Positions 24,396 to 33,101 of a stretch of 64,000 nt of DNA are shown here, piece after piece. This stretch comes from JAGXQV01 sp964451375 (GTDB lineage Bacteria > Pseudomonadota > Gammaproteobacteria > Burkholderiales > Sulfuricellaceae). The notes under the pieces were generated by a model. It was not told where the DNA came from. It searched no databases and saw nothing but the letters and a program-made list of their open reading frames with translations. The number at the start of each line of letters is the position of its first letter. Position 1 is the stretch's first letter. The stretch is from assembly GCA_964451375.1 (NCBI GenBank), contig CAYVIN010000011.1:1-64000 (forward strand), given 5' to 3'. The position numbers and the translations under genes were made by a program.

Positions 24396-26636
24396 ATGGC
24401 TCTGGATATCGGCAAATTTGTCATCCGCTTCATCGAAGAGGCCCGCGACCATGTCGGGAAACTCTACGACGGTCTGTCCATGCTGGGCAGCGGCGGGGCT
24501 GACAAGGAAAGCGTTAACGCGATCTTCCGCTCCGCCCATACCATCAAGGGCTCCTCGCGGATGCTCAAACTCACCACCATCACGGAGACCGCGCACAAGC
24601 TGGAAGATGTGCTGGGCGGGCTGCGCGACGGTTCACTGGCCTTTACGCCGGCGCTCGGTGAGGTGATGTATCGGGGTATCGACGCCATCGCCGCGCTGAT
24701 TGAAAAACTCGCGGAATCCAACAACCCGGCGAGCCTGCCGCCCCCCGATGAGGCTTTGTGCGCCGCGCTGTCCGCCGCAGCCGGCGGGCAGGCAGCGCCT
24801 GACAGCGCCTCCCCGGCGGCGGAAACGCCGCCGCAAGCTGCAAACGCTCAAGCGGCTGAAGACGCGCCCGCCGCGCCTCCGGCTGCGTTGGAAACACCCG
24901 CCGCGCTGGTCGCGGCGCAGCCCACGCCTCTTGCGCCTGCTCCGCCCGCCGCCCCGGACAAACTCAAAGCGCCCGACACGGTGCGAGTGCGCCTGACCAA
25001 ACTCGACGAACTCATCAAGCTGATGGGCGAAGTGGTGTCCAGCCACGCGCTGCTGCGCCAACGCCTCGCCGATATCCGCACCATCCAGCGGGAAGCCTCG
25101 CCCGACGCTTGGGAAGTCCATCGCGCCAACCTGCACCATTTCGCCCGGCAGCTTATCGACGACGTGCAGGCTCAGGAAATGCTGATGGCCGAACTTCACG
25201 ACAAAGCGCTGATCATGCGTATGTTGCCGCTGGCGATTGTGTTCGACCCGGCGGGGCGGATCGTTCGCGACCTCGCCCGCTCTGTGGGCAAACAAGTGGA
25301 GTGTGTGGTAAGCGGCTCGGAAATCGAACTGGATCGCCAGATGATCGACAAACTTTCCGATCCCATCATTCATCTTTTGCGCAACGCCACCGACCACGGC
25401 GTCGAAACCCCGGACAAGCGCCTCGCTGCGGGCAAACCCGCGCAAGGGCGGGTCAGCCTGTCGGCGCGTCAGGACGGCGGCTGGGTCGTCATCGAAATCA
25501 GCGATGATGGGGGCGGCATCCCGCTTGCCAGTGTGCGCGACAAAGCCACGCGCAAAGGCTTCATCAGCGCTGAAAAAGCCGCTACGATGGGCGATCAGGA
25601 AGTGGTGGACTTGATCTTTCTGCCGGGTTTCTCGACCAGCGCCATCATCACCGACATCTCCGGGCGCGGGGTGGGCATGGATGTGGTCAAGCAGACCATC
25701 GTCGATGACCTGCAAGGCGTGGTGAGCGTCGAAACCCGCCCCGGCCAGGGGACTACCTTTGCGTTGCGCCTGCCGTTGTCGCTGGCGGTGATGCGGGTCT
25801 TGCTGGTGGACGTGAAAGGCCTGCCGTTTGGCTTCACCGCGCAGTACGTGGCGGAACTGATCCGGGTGCCGCATACGGAGATGTTGACGGTGGCGGAGCG
25901 TAACGCGGTGATCATCCGTAACGAATTCGTCCCGGTCGCGCCGCTTGCCGAATTGCTCGGCATTCCTTCCGCCTTGCAGCGCAGTGCGCCGCGCCCCGCT
26001 CTCGGCGGCGATCTCGGCGCATTGCTGGTGGTGGTGCGGGTGCGCAACGAAAAACTGGCGCTGTCCGTCGATGAATTGCTCGATGAACGCGATATGGTCA
26101 TCAAGCCGCTGCCGGAACACATGCGCCGCTTGCAGATGGTTTCCGGCGTGGTGGCGACCGGGCGCAATGAACTGGTCAGCGTATTACACGCGCCGGCGCT
26201 GCTGGAGCTGGCGCGCAAGGCGCGCGGCCACGCGGTGCAAGCCGAAACCGCCGCCCACGGCGGGGCCAGCGCCTACCATATTCTGGTGGTTGACGATTCG
26301 CTGAACACCAGGGAAATCGAAAAAGACGTGCTGGAAGCCTACGGCTACCGGGTCACCCTTGCAGAGGATGGCCTGGACGGTCTGAAAAAGGCGCGCGAGG
26401 GACGTTTCGACGCGGTGTTGACCGACGTGGAAATGCCCAATATGGACGGCTTCACCCTCACCGGCAAATTGCGTGAGGAAGAGAATTACCGCGACACCCC
26501 CATCGTTATCATTACCTCCCGCGAAAAAGAGGAGGACAAGCGGCGCGGCATCCAGGTCGGCGCGGACGCCTACATCGTCAAGGGGGATTTCGACCAGAGC
26601 AATCTGGTGGATACGTTGCGCAGCCTGCTTGGCTGA
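24396..26636 (+). CDS. cheA: CheA-type histidine kinase with C-terminal receiver (WspE-like)
   Basis: Core kinase of the array, 746 residues. HPt 1-105 with His48 (RSAHTIKGSS); an Ala/Pro linker about 125-190 in place of a P2 domain; dimerisation helices from about 193; ATPase with HLLRNATDHGVE, ISDDGGGIPL and DISGRGVGMDVV; a CheW-like domain about 452-605; a receiver about 627-745 with Asp677 (AVLTDVEMPNMDG). A CheA-REC hybrid is the WspE/FrzE arrangement. The attached receiver could act as phosphate sink or pass phosphate to the HPt domain of the gene at 27134. It starts seven bases after the cheR stop. Confidence 0.94.
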   Translation: MALDIGKFVIRFIEEARDHVGKLYDGLSMLGSGGADKESVNAIFRSAHTIKGSSRMLKLTTITETAHKLEDVLGGLRDGSLAFTPALGEVMYRGIDAIAALIEKLAESNNPASLPPPDEALCAALSAAAGGQAAPDSASPAAETPPQAANAQAAEDAPAAPPAALETPAALVAAQPTPLAPAPPAAPDKLKAPDTVRVRLTKLDELIKLMGEVVSSHALLRQRLADIRTIQREASPDAWEVHRANLHHFARQLIDDVQAQEMLMAELHDKALIMRMLPLAIVFDPAGRIVRDLARSVGKQVECVVSGSEIELDRQMIDKLSDPIIHLLRNATDHGVETPDKRLAAGKPAQGRVSLSARQDGGWVVIEISDDGGGIPLASVRDKATRKGFISAEKAATMGDQEVVDLIFLPGFSTSAIITDISGRGVGMDVVKQTIVDDLQGVVSVETRPGQGTTFALRLPLSLAVMRVLLVDVKGLPFGFTAQYVAELIRVPHTEMLTVAERNAVIIRNEFVPVAPLAELLGIPSALQRSAPRPALGGDLGALLVVVRVRNEKLALSVDELLDERDMVIKPLPEHMRRLQMVSGVVATGRNELVSVLHAPALLELARKARGHAVQAETAAHGGASAYHILVVDDSLNTREIEKDVLEAYGYRVTLAEDGLDGLKKAREGRFDAVLTDVEMPNMDGFTLTGKLREEENYRDTPIVIITSREKEEDKRRGIQVGADAYIVKGDFDQSNLVDTLRSLLG

Positions 26637-26724
26637 ACTTGAATTGCTGATTTGAACCGAAAAATCGACAGGCCGCTGGATGACTGCGCGGCGCGACTAA
26701 ATAACAAGTTAGAGGTGAACCAAC

Positions 26725-27099
26725 ATGAAAATACTGGTAGTTGACGATGACGCTCTGGCCGGCGAGATGACCGCCGCCGTGCTGGAAGGACTGGGACATG
26801 AATACGTACTCGCCGAAAACGGTGTGGAAGCAATGGACAGGCTTAGCGCCGACGGCCCCTTCGACCTGATCATCAGCGACATGAACATGCCGTTGGTGAG
26901 CGGCATCGATTTGTTCCGCGAAGTGCGCGGTCAGGGGGTGGAAATGCCCTTCATCCTGCTCACCGGCGACGACCCCGAGGGGCCGCGCGCCGAAGAGCCG
27001 AATCTCGACGCCTGCCTGCTCAAGGATTTCAGCCTGGAAGAAAGTCTGCCCCAGGTGATGGAAGAAGTGATGGCGCGGCATTGGGTGCAGGATAAGTGA
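26725..27099 (+). CDS. Stand-alone receiver (CheY-like) protein
   Basis: A single-domain response regulator of 124 residues. MKILVVDDD provides the acidic pair, Asp52 lies in LIISDMNMPLVSG, Thr in FILLTGDD, and the lysine is in CLLKDF, where the usual KP is replaced by KD. GAGG precedes the ATG. It sits between cheA and the HPt/GGDEF gene and could be a phosphate sink or shuttle between CheA and the HPt. No flagellar switch gene is nearby, so a classical CheY role is unlikely. Confidence 0.88.
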   Translation: MKILVVDDDALAGEMTAAVLEGLGHEYVLAENGVEAMDRLSADGPFDLIISDMNMPLVSGIDLFREVRGQGVEMPFILLTGDDPEGPRAEEPNLDACLLKDFSLEESLPQVMEEVMARHWVQDK

Positions 27100-27133
27100 A
27101 TTTTTCCAAAAATTTCCGAGCGAGCCACAAATC

Positions 27134-28804
27134 ATGAGCCAACCCACCCAGTCGGTGCGTAGCAAGATTGCCCAGTTGCGCGCCAAATTCATCGAGCAGC
27201 TTCCCGGACGGGTCGAGCAAGCCCTGGGTATGTTTGCCTCCCTGCGCGCCAACCCCAACAACAAGGAAACCGCCGCCAATTTGCACCGTTTCCTGCACAG
27301 CATAAAAGGCACCGGCAATTCTTTCGGTTTCAAGGATTTGGGCGCCATTGCAGGACGCGGCGAACACTTGGCCGGCAAGCTGCTCGACAATCCCGGCGAA
27401 GCGACGCCGGCATTTTGGGACGAACTTGGCGAAGTGCTCGCCAACATCAACATGGGGGCGGAAGTCATCGCCGAACTGGGCAGCGATCTTACCCAGGAAA
27501 AAGCCGTTCCGCAGTTTGAATTGCCCAAAGTCGATAATGAAGTGGATCCCGGTGGGAGACTGATCTATGTTTGCGACGATGAACCTCTGCAACTTCAGCA
27601 GATTGCTACGCAACTGCGGTGTTTTGGCTACATCACCGTTACTTTTGACGACCCGGCGGAGTTGGCGACGGCGGTCAAGGCCAAACGCCCGTCGGCCATC
27701 ATCCTGGATATCCGTTTCCCCAATGGCGTGAGCGGCACCGACGCTCTGATTGCACTAAATCAGGAAATCGACCATCCGGTGCCAACCATTTTTCTGTCGG
27801 GGCGTGAGGATTTCCAGGCTCGCCTGGCTGCAGTGCAGGCTGGCGGCAACGCCTATTTCATCAAGCCGGCGCTTCCTCTTGAGCTGGTCGCGATGCTCGA
27901 CGACCTGACGGTGCAGAAAAAACCCGAGCCTTACCGGGTGCTGGTGGTGGACGATGAACCCGAAATTGCTTCCTACCACAGCCTGATTCTTCAGGAAGCG
28001 CGAATGATCACCTACCAGGTTCACCAACCGGAGCGGGTTCTCGAAGTATTGCAGGAGTTCCGCCCCGATCTGGTTCTGATGGATATGTACATGCCGGCTT
28101 GCACCGGACGTGATCTTGCGCAGTTGATACGTCAGGTTCCCGATTACGTTGGCTTGCCGATCGTCTACCTGTCCAGCGAAACCGACCGCACCAAGCAGTT
28201 TTCCGCGATGAAAGTCGGCGCCGAGGGATTTCTCACCAAACCCATCCAGCCCGAAGACCTGGTAACGGCGGTGGCGATTCGCGCCGAGCGGATGCGCACC
28301 CTGCGCACCTTGATGGCGCGCGACAGCCTTACCGGCCTGTATAACCATACCACCACCACCCAGTTGCTCGACAGCGCCCTATGCACGGCGACACGCCAGG
28401 AAACTCCGCTGTGCTTCGTGATGATCGATGTGGATCGTTTCAAATCGGTCAACGATACCTACGGCCACCCCGTCGGCGATCAGGTGTTGCTGGCGCTGGC
28501 GCGGGTTTTACAGCAGCGCTTGCGCAATTCCGATATCGTGGGGCGCTACGGCGGCGAGGAATTTGCAGTGATCCTTAACGAAATTGAGATGGGGCGCGCG
28601 TTCCAGATCATCGACCAGCTTCGCGAAGATTTCTCCAAAGTCCGCTTCCATGCCAACAACATCGAGTTTTCCTGTACCTTCAGCGCCGGCATCGCCGCAT
28701 TCCCGCAATACAAACGTCTGGAAATCCTCCGCGAAGCCGCCGACCGCGCGCTTTACCACGCCAAGGAACAGGGGCGGAACCGGGTGGTGACAAATATTGG
28801 TTAA
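27134..28804 (+). CDS. HPt-REC-REC-GGDEF diguanylate cyclase (WspR-like output with an HPt module)
   Basis: A 556-residue output protein. Residues about 10-115 form an HPt domain with His55 in HSIKGTGNSFGF. Receiver 1 (about 140-255) has CDDE and Asp192 (IILDIRFP). Receiver 2 (about 265-385) has VVDDEPE, Asp317 (VLMDMYMP) and a KP. The cyclase (about 390-556) has DSLTGLYN, DVDRFKSVNDTYGH, the active site GGEEF (473-477) and an inhibitory RxxD (464-467), so it should make c-di-GMP under product inhibition. WspR has only REC-GGDEF; the HPt and second receiver are extra. All phospho-acceptor residues are kept. The ribosome site is weak (GAGCGAG). Confidence 0.94.
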   Translation: MSQPTQSVRSKIAQLRAKFIEQLPGRVEQALGMFASLRANPNNKETAANLHRFLHSIKGTGNSFGFKDLGAIAGRGEHLAGKLLDNPGEATPAFWDELGEVLANINMGAEVIAELGSDLTQEKAVPQFELPKVDNEVDPGGRLIYVCDDEPLQLQQIATQLRCFGYITVTFDDPAELATAVKAKRPSAIILDIRFPNGVSGTDALIALNQEIDHPVPTIFLSGREDFQARLAAVQAGGNAYFIKPALPLELVAMLDDLTVQKKPEPYRVLVVDDEPEIASYHSLILQEARMITYQVHQPERVLEVLQEFRPDLVLMDMYMPACTGRDLAQLIRQVPDYVGLPIVYLSSETDRTKQFSAMKVGAEGFLTKPIQPEDLVTAVAIRAERMRTLRTLMARDSLTGLYNHTTTTQLLDSALCTATRQETPLCFVMIDVDRFKSVNDTYGHPVGDQVLLALARVLQQRLRNSDIVGRYGGEEFAVILNEIEMGRAFQIIDQLREDFSKVRFHANNIEFSCTFSAGIAAFPQYKRLEILREAADRALYHAKEQGRNRVVTNIG

Positions 28805-28819
28805 TGTGTAGCGTATGGG

Positions 28820-28875
28820 TCTTGCGCCGTGAGGCGCTCATCAATTAAACATTAAAAATTAAGCACTAAAAATTA
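28820..28875. repeat. AT-rich spacer repeat before cheW
   Basis: The sequence ATTAAACATTAAAAATTAAG continues as CACTAAAAATT. It is a degenerate relative of the spacers at 20004-20032 and 58013-58041. Confidence 0.4.
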
Positions 28876-28889
28876 GCAACGGAGTTGTC

Positions 28890-29402
28890 ATGAGCGAACT
28901 TACTCTCGACCAGGTATTGACCCAGCGTCGCGAAGCCAACCGCGAGATCGTCAACGTCGATGAACCTACTACCAAACTGGTCATATTCGATCTGGCCGGG
29001 GAATGGTTTGCTTTCCACGGTGAACGGATCCGGGAAATCCTGTCCCAGGTAGAGGTCTATTTCGTGCCGGGTTGCCCGGCATCGCTGGAAGGTGTCATCA
29101 ACGTGCGCGGCGATATTGAGTCGGTCATTCTGCTCAATGACATCCTGCATTTGCCGGGCGGCGAGACCGGACGCAGTTCCTCGATATTGCTGGGGCGCGG
29201 CAGTGGCATGAGCAGCGGGATACGGGTGGATGAAGTCATTGATGTCGTGGATGTAGTGCAGAGCAATATTCATCCACCGCCCGGCACCATCCCTGAACAT
29301 TTGCGCAGCATAGTGCTGGGCATTCTGCGCTTCAAGGACAAGCCCGTCGCGGTGCTCGACCTTGATCAGATTTTCAGCGATTACAGCCGCGTACTGGGAT
29401 GA
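28890..29402 (+). CDS. cheW: CheW-type coupling protein (WspB/WspD-like)
   Basis: Links receptors to CheA. The 170 residues carry a full CheW SH3-like fold: LVIFDLAGEWFAFHGERIREIL, VYFVPGCPASLEGVINVRGDIESVI, then VDEVIDVVDV, HLRSIVLGILRFKDKPVAVLDLDQIF. The INVRGDI segment is the signature. ACGGAG precedes ATG 28890. It overlaps the next gene as ATGA (29399-29402). With the gene at 29399 it parallels the two CheW proteins, WspB and WspD, of the Wsp system. Confidence 0.92.
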   Translation: MSELTLDQVLTQRREANREIVNVDEPTTKLVIFDLAGEWFAFHGERIREILSQVEVYFVPGCPASLEGVINVRGDIESVILLNDILHLPGGETGRSSSILLGRGSGMSSGIRVDEVIDVVDVVQSNIHPPPGTIPEHLRSIVLGILRFKDKPVAVLDLDQIFSDYSRVLG

Positions 29403-29776
29403 ACGCTGCGTCACCCCCCCAACTTTCCGGCCATACTCTGGATGTCGTGACCTTTCGCGCCGGCGGGCAACGGTGCGCCGTCGAAGCCCGGATGGTGCGC
29501 GCGTCCCGGCCTCTCGCGGCGGATGTCGCACCCGACCTCGCCCACCGTATCGGTTTGCAGGAAGAAACGGACGGCCCCCGCCAACTGCTGCTTTTCAAAC
29601 ACCCGCAAGCCGATATTCCATTTGCAGTCACGCCGCCAGTGCAACTCCAGGCAGTCCCTGTTGAATACATCCACCCGCTGCCGCCATTACTCGCCGCCAC
29701 CACGCAAATTTGCGGTTTACGCGCCCTGATTCTCGATGCAGACGGCATCATCCTGCTGGTCGATTTGGCGGAATAG
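29399..29776 (+). CDS. Short, divergent CheW-like protein
   Basis: A 125-residue protein coupled to cheW by an ATGA overlap. Start VVTFRAGGQRCAVEARMVRA looks like a CheW first strand pair, and the end LRALILDADGIILLVDLAE resembles the CheW C-terminus, but the central RGxI signature is missing. It may be a reduced coupling protein or a specialised second CheW. Assignment rests on position and the terminal strands. Confidence 0.6.
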   Translation: MNAASPPQLSGHTLDVVTFRAGGQRCAVEARMVRASRPLAADVAPDLAHRIGLQEETDGPRQLLLFKHPQADIPFAVTPPVQLQAVPVEYIHPLPPLLAATTQICGLRALILDADGIILLVDLAE

Positions 29777-29850
29777 CGATTCGGGGCTTCTTCGCTTGGC
29801 GAACATCACTTGTTCAGTCATCACCCGGGAAAATCAGCCGTGCAAAAACA

Positions 29851-29889
29851 AAAACGCCTGTCACGCTAGCCGCGCAACAGGCGTTTTTT
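29851..29889. terminator. Bidirectional intrinsic terminator
   Basis: AAAACGCCTGT (29851-29861) pairs with ACAGGCGTTTT (29877-29887), with an A-run before and a T-run after. It separates the chemosensory operon from the convergent pil operon. Confidence 0.88.
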
Positions 29890-29904
29890 CCTTTGTAAAG
29901 GGTC

Positions 29905-30711
29905 TTACAACTGTATCGGTTCGACCGGGCAGGATGTCGGCGACCCTTCAACCGTCATAACGTTGCTGCCATCCGATTTGAAGTAGATCGTGATATTCGG
30001 ATTTGTCGAAGTAACCGGCGGCCCAGGCAACACACAATCGCCACTGGCCTTACTCATCGACCACACCTGACCGTTCGCCAGTTTGAAGATAGTGCCTTGC
30101 TGGGAATACAAGTCCTGCATATTGGGAATGGTCGAAACAATCGGATCGCGATTCTTGACATTGGTAATCGTCACCTTCTTGGTGGCAGATGCGACGACGC
30201 CGTTAAAGGAATCATAAACCGTCAGCAGAATGTCGGTGTTGTCCAGAACCTGCTTGGCAGTGACCGTCGTTCCTTCAATCACAGCCGAAGCCGACCCGGA
30301 TAAGCCGATTTTCAGGTCGCTGTCGCCCTTGGTGACGATATGCTGAATCTTCGTATCGGCAATGGAATACCAATACCACTTGCTTTGGGCATAGTAGGTT
30401 GCCGACGTTCCTTCGGGTATGGTATCCGGCCCCGAAATGGTGATGGAAATCAGCTGGGGTTGGCTATCCGTACACGTCACGGGAGTTGTCATCATACAAT
30501 CCGGCACCCCCGGCAATACATGCCAGCCGTTGCCGAAAGCATCCGGGTTGAGTAGCACATTGACGTTCAGATGCGTCACGCCGCCGACGTTAACGCTGGG
30601 TATGGAGAGGATGTTGGTTTGTGTATTGTAGGTTGCATCAGCAGCGGTTGAGGTGGCGGAATACGCCATCCCCAACGCCAGCCAAGCGAATATCGAAAGT
30701 TTCTTGAACAT
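29905..30711 (-). CDS. Exported beta-rich protein downstream of pilQ, unknown function
   Basis: A 268-residue protein with a Sec signal peptide (MFKKLSIFAWLALGMAYSAT, cleavage near STAA). The mature part starts with TYNTQTNILSIPSVNVGG and contains an Ig-like or bacterial Big-type region (ISGPDTIPEGTSATYYAQSK, ASAVIEGTTVTAKQVL). It ends in VEPIQL and has several cysteines. ATG at 30711 is preferred to the GTG four codons upstream because GAGG is at the right distance. It follows the pilQ stop by about 30 bases and precedes the shared terminator, so it is probably the last gene of the pil operon. A pilus-associated or surface role is inference. Confidence 0.75.
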   Translation of the reverse strand: MFKKLSIFAWLALGMAYSATSTAADATYNTQTNILSIPSVNVGGVTHLNVNVLLNPDAFGNGWHVLPGVPDCMMTTPVTCTDSQPQLISITISGPDTIPEGTSATYYAQSKWYWYSIADTKIQHIVTKGDSDLKIGLSGSASAVIEGTTVTAKQVLDNTDILLTVYDSFNGVVASATKKVTITNVKNRDPIVSTIPNMQDLYSQQGTIFKLANGQVWSMSKASGDCVLPGPPVTSTNPNITIYFKSDGSNVMTVEGSPTSCPVEPIQL

Positions 30712-30741
30712 TTTGCACCTCACTATCTGGATACGGACAAA

Positions 30742-33093
30742 TCAGTGAATACTCAGGCTTTCATTGAGGATTTTCGGGGTGACGAAAATCAGCAACTCGG
30801 TTTTATTATCGCTTCGTGTGGTGTTTTTAAAGAAGTTCCCAAGCAAAGGAATATCTCCGAGCAGCGGCACTTTGCTGACCATTTCGTCTTCTTCCTGTAA
30901 ATATATCCCCCCGATCACCGCTGTGCCGCCATTTTCGACCAGCACCTGGGTGGATATCTGTTTGGTCTGAATCCGGTAACAACCGGTGCCTACCGGGGCA
31001 TCCTTGGTCACCAGCAGATCCAGAATGATATTGTCGTCCGGAGTGATGCGCGGCTTCACGATCAATTGCAGGGAAGCCTTCTTCCACTCGGTTTTGGTGC
31101 CCTGGTTGGACACCGTTTGACACGCGATTTCCGCACCTTGTTCAATGGTGGCCTTGGAGTTGTTGGGGGCAACCACACGCGGATTGGAAATGATCTTGCC
31201 TTTGCCATCGGCTTGCAGGGCCGACAACTCCAGGTTGAGGAAACGCGAGGCGCCCGACTTGAACAGGATCATCGACAAAATGCCCGGTGCATTACCGCCC
31301 AGCCCCACGCTGGGTAGATTCACGTTGAGCATGTCGTTGCTGTAACCCTTGGTATCGCTCAGGGTGGAACCGGAACTGCTGTTGCCGGTAGTGGCGTTGG
31401 AACTGGTCGTCGCGGAACTAATGGTGGCCGCACCGCTGGAAAACGCCACATTTTTGGAATTTTGCAGATCATTGTTTTGTGAAGTGCTGCCGCCGGACTG
31501 GCTGGACAATACCGAGGTATTAACACCGGTGGTGCCCAAACCGCCGCCAAGCGAAACCCGGTTGTCCCCCCCTAACGACAGCCCGTTGCTGCCGCGATCC
31601 TGGAAACCCAGGCGCGCACCCAGGGTTTTGGCGAAATTGTCGCTGGCTTCGACGATGCGCGCCTCAATCAATACCTGGCGCACCGGCACGTCAATGGCAG
31701 TAATGAAGGCGCGGACTTCTTCCAGGACGCGCGGATTGTCTTTTACGTAAACCGTATTGGTGCGGTCATCGGCATTGATGTTGCCTTTTTCCGACAGCAT
31801 GGTGTTGGTTTTGCCGATGGCTTTGGTTGCCGTTTTGTCCTGTTTCTTGTCCTCCAGGTTTCCGTCGCCTTCCTTGACCACGCTAAAGCCCTGGATTTGC
31901 GCGGCAACATGGGACGCCGAGGCGTAGCGCAATTTGAAAAGCTCGGTAACCAAAGGCTCCAGGTTGGTAATGTCGTTCTTCAGTTCGAGTTCCTGCTTCT
32001 CCTTGAGCGCCAGTTCGTCACGCGGCGCAACCCATACCACGTTGCCGTTTTTGCGTTTGTCCAGCCCCCGCGCATTGAGAATGATGTCGAGCGCCTGATC
32101 CCAGGGTACATCCTTGAGACGCAGGGTCAATGTACCGGTCACCGAGTCGCTGACCACAATGTTCATCCCGGTAAACTCGGTGAACACTTGGAGAATCGCC
32201 CGCACATCCTGATTCTGGAACGCCAGCGAAAGTTTTTCTCCCGAGTAACCGGGCTTGGCGGAAGGCACCAGTTTGTTGGGGTCGCCCTGGACTTTTTTGA
32301 TGTCGATGATGAACTGACGATCCGCCTGATAGGCGGAGTATTCCCAAAGCCCCTTGGACTCGATGCTCATCCGCACATTACTGCCCTGCACATAAGTTTC
32401 GACGGTTTGCACCGGGGTGCCGAAATCAATTACGTCAAGTCGGCGTTCCTGGCTGCGGGGAAGAGTGGCGTTGAAAAAATCCACCACCATGTTTTTGCCG
32501 AGGTTGCGAATGTCGATCCCTGAATTGGCGTCGGACAGGTCAACGATGATGCGACCTTCGCCGTTCGAGCCGCGCCGGAAATCGACGTTGCGCAGCGCCT
32601 GTTTGGTGGGTTCACCCAGTTTCGGTTCGGCAAAACGTTGCGGAGCGCCGGGGCTGACCTTTACAGCTTCAGGATGGTTGACGGTAAAAATCAGCGAGTT
32701 GCCATCGATCCGGGTTTCGTATTCGGTCAAACGGGTCAGGTTTACCACTAGACGGGTTCGATTGCCGGATTGGACGATATTCATGTTGCGCAGATCGTTG
32801 TCGCCAACCTCGTAAGTGCTTTTGCCGGTGCCATTGGCGGTATCCGGAAAATCCAGAACAATGCGCGGCGGATTGTTGATGGTAAAACCCACCGGCTGTT
32901 TTTGCAGGGGTTGGCGCAAACCGACCTTGAAAACGATTTTGCCGCTTTCCAATTTGGTGTGAGTGAGGCTCTCAATTCCGTTGCGCGCCGCAGGGGTCGG
33001 CGCGTCCGCAGCCAGGGCCGGGGCGATGAACAGCAACGCCATCAGCCAAATCAGGTGATGGGTAAATTTCTTGAACGGGTGGTTTGTCTTCAT
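30742..33093 (-). CDS. pilQ: PilQ, type IV pilus secretin
   Basis: Forms the outer-membrane pore for the pilus. The 783 residues have a signal peptide (LIWLMALLFIAPALA), two AMIN regions (about 40-130 and 150-240), an STN domain (EKLSLAFQNQDVRAILQVFT), an N1-type domain and a secretin core (VLIEARIVEASDNF, VVAPNNSKATIEQGAEI, IGGIYLQEEDEMVSKVPLLG, ELLIFVTPKIL). A long Gly/Ser/Thr-rich insertion occurs in the secretin domain (about 520-590), longer than usual. It lies directly after pilP. Confidence 0.95.
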   Translation of the reverse strand: MKTNHPFKKFTHHLIWLMALLFIAPALAADAPTPAARNGIESLTHTKLESGKIVFKVGLRQPLQKQPVGFTINNPPRIVLDFPDTANGTGKSTYEVGDNDLRNMNIVQSGNRTRLVVNLTRLTEYETRIDGNSLIFTVNHPEAVKVSPGAPQRFAEPKLGEPTKQALRNVDFRRGSNGEGRIIVDLSDANSGIDIRNLGKNMVVDFFNATLPRSQERRLDVIDFGTPVQTVETYVQGSNVRMSIESKGLWEYSAYQADRQFIIDIKKVQGDPNKLVPSAKPGYSGEKLSLAFQNQDVRAILQVFTEFTGMNIVVSDSVTGTLTLRLKDVPWDQALDIILNARGLDKRKNGNVVWVAPRDELALKEKQELELKNDITNLEPLVTELFKLRYASASHVAAQIQGFSVVKEGDGNLEDKKQDKTATKAIGKTNTMLSEKGNINADDRTNTVYVKDNPRVLEEVRAFITAIDVPVRQVLIEARIVEASDNFAKTLGARLGFQDRGSNGLSLGGDNRVSLGGGLGTTGVNTSVLSSQSGGSTSQNNDLQNSKNVAFSSGAATISSATTSSNATTGNSSSGSTLSDTKGYSNDMLNVNLPSVGLGGNAPGILSMILFKSGASRFLNLELSALQADGKGKIISNPRVVAPNNSKATIEQGAEIACQTVSNQGTKTEWKKASLQLIVKPRITPDDNIILDLLVTKDAPVGTGCYRIQTKQISTQVLVENGGTAVIGGIYLQEEDEMVSKVPLLGDIPLLGNFFKNTTRSDNKTELLIFVTPKILNESLSIH

Positions 33094-33101
33094 GGCGACC
33101 T

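Noticed and set aside
26725..27099. Classical CheY for flagellar control
   Set aside because: No flagellar or cheZ gene is near, and the cluster layout is Wsp-like, so only a generic receiver call is made.
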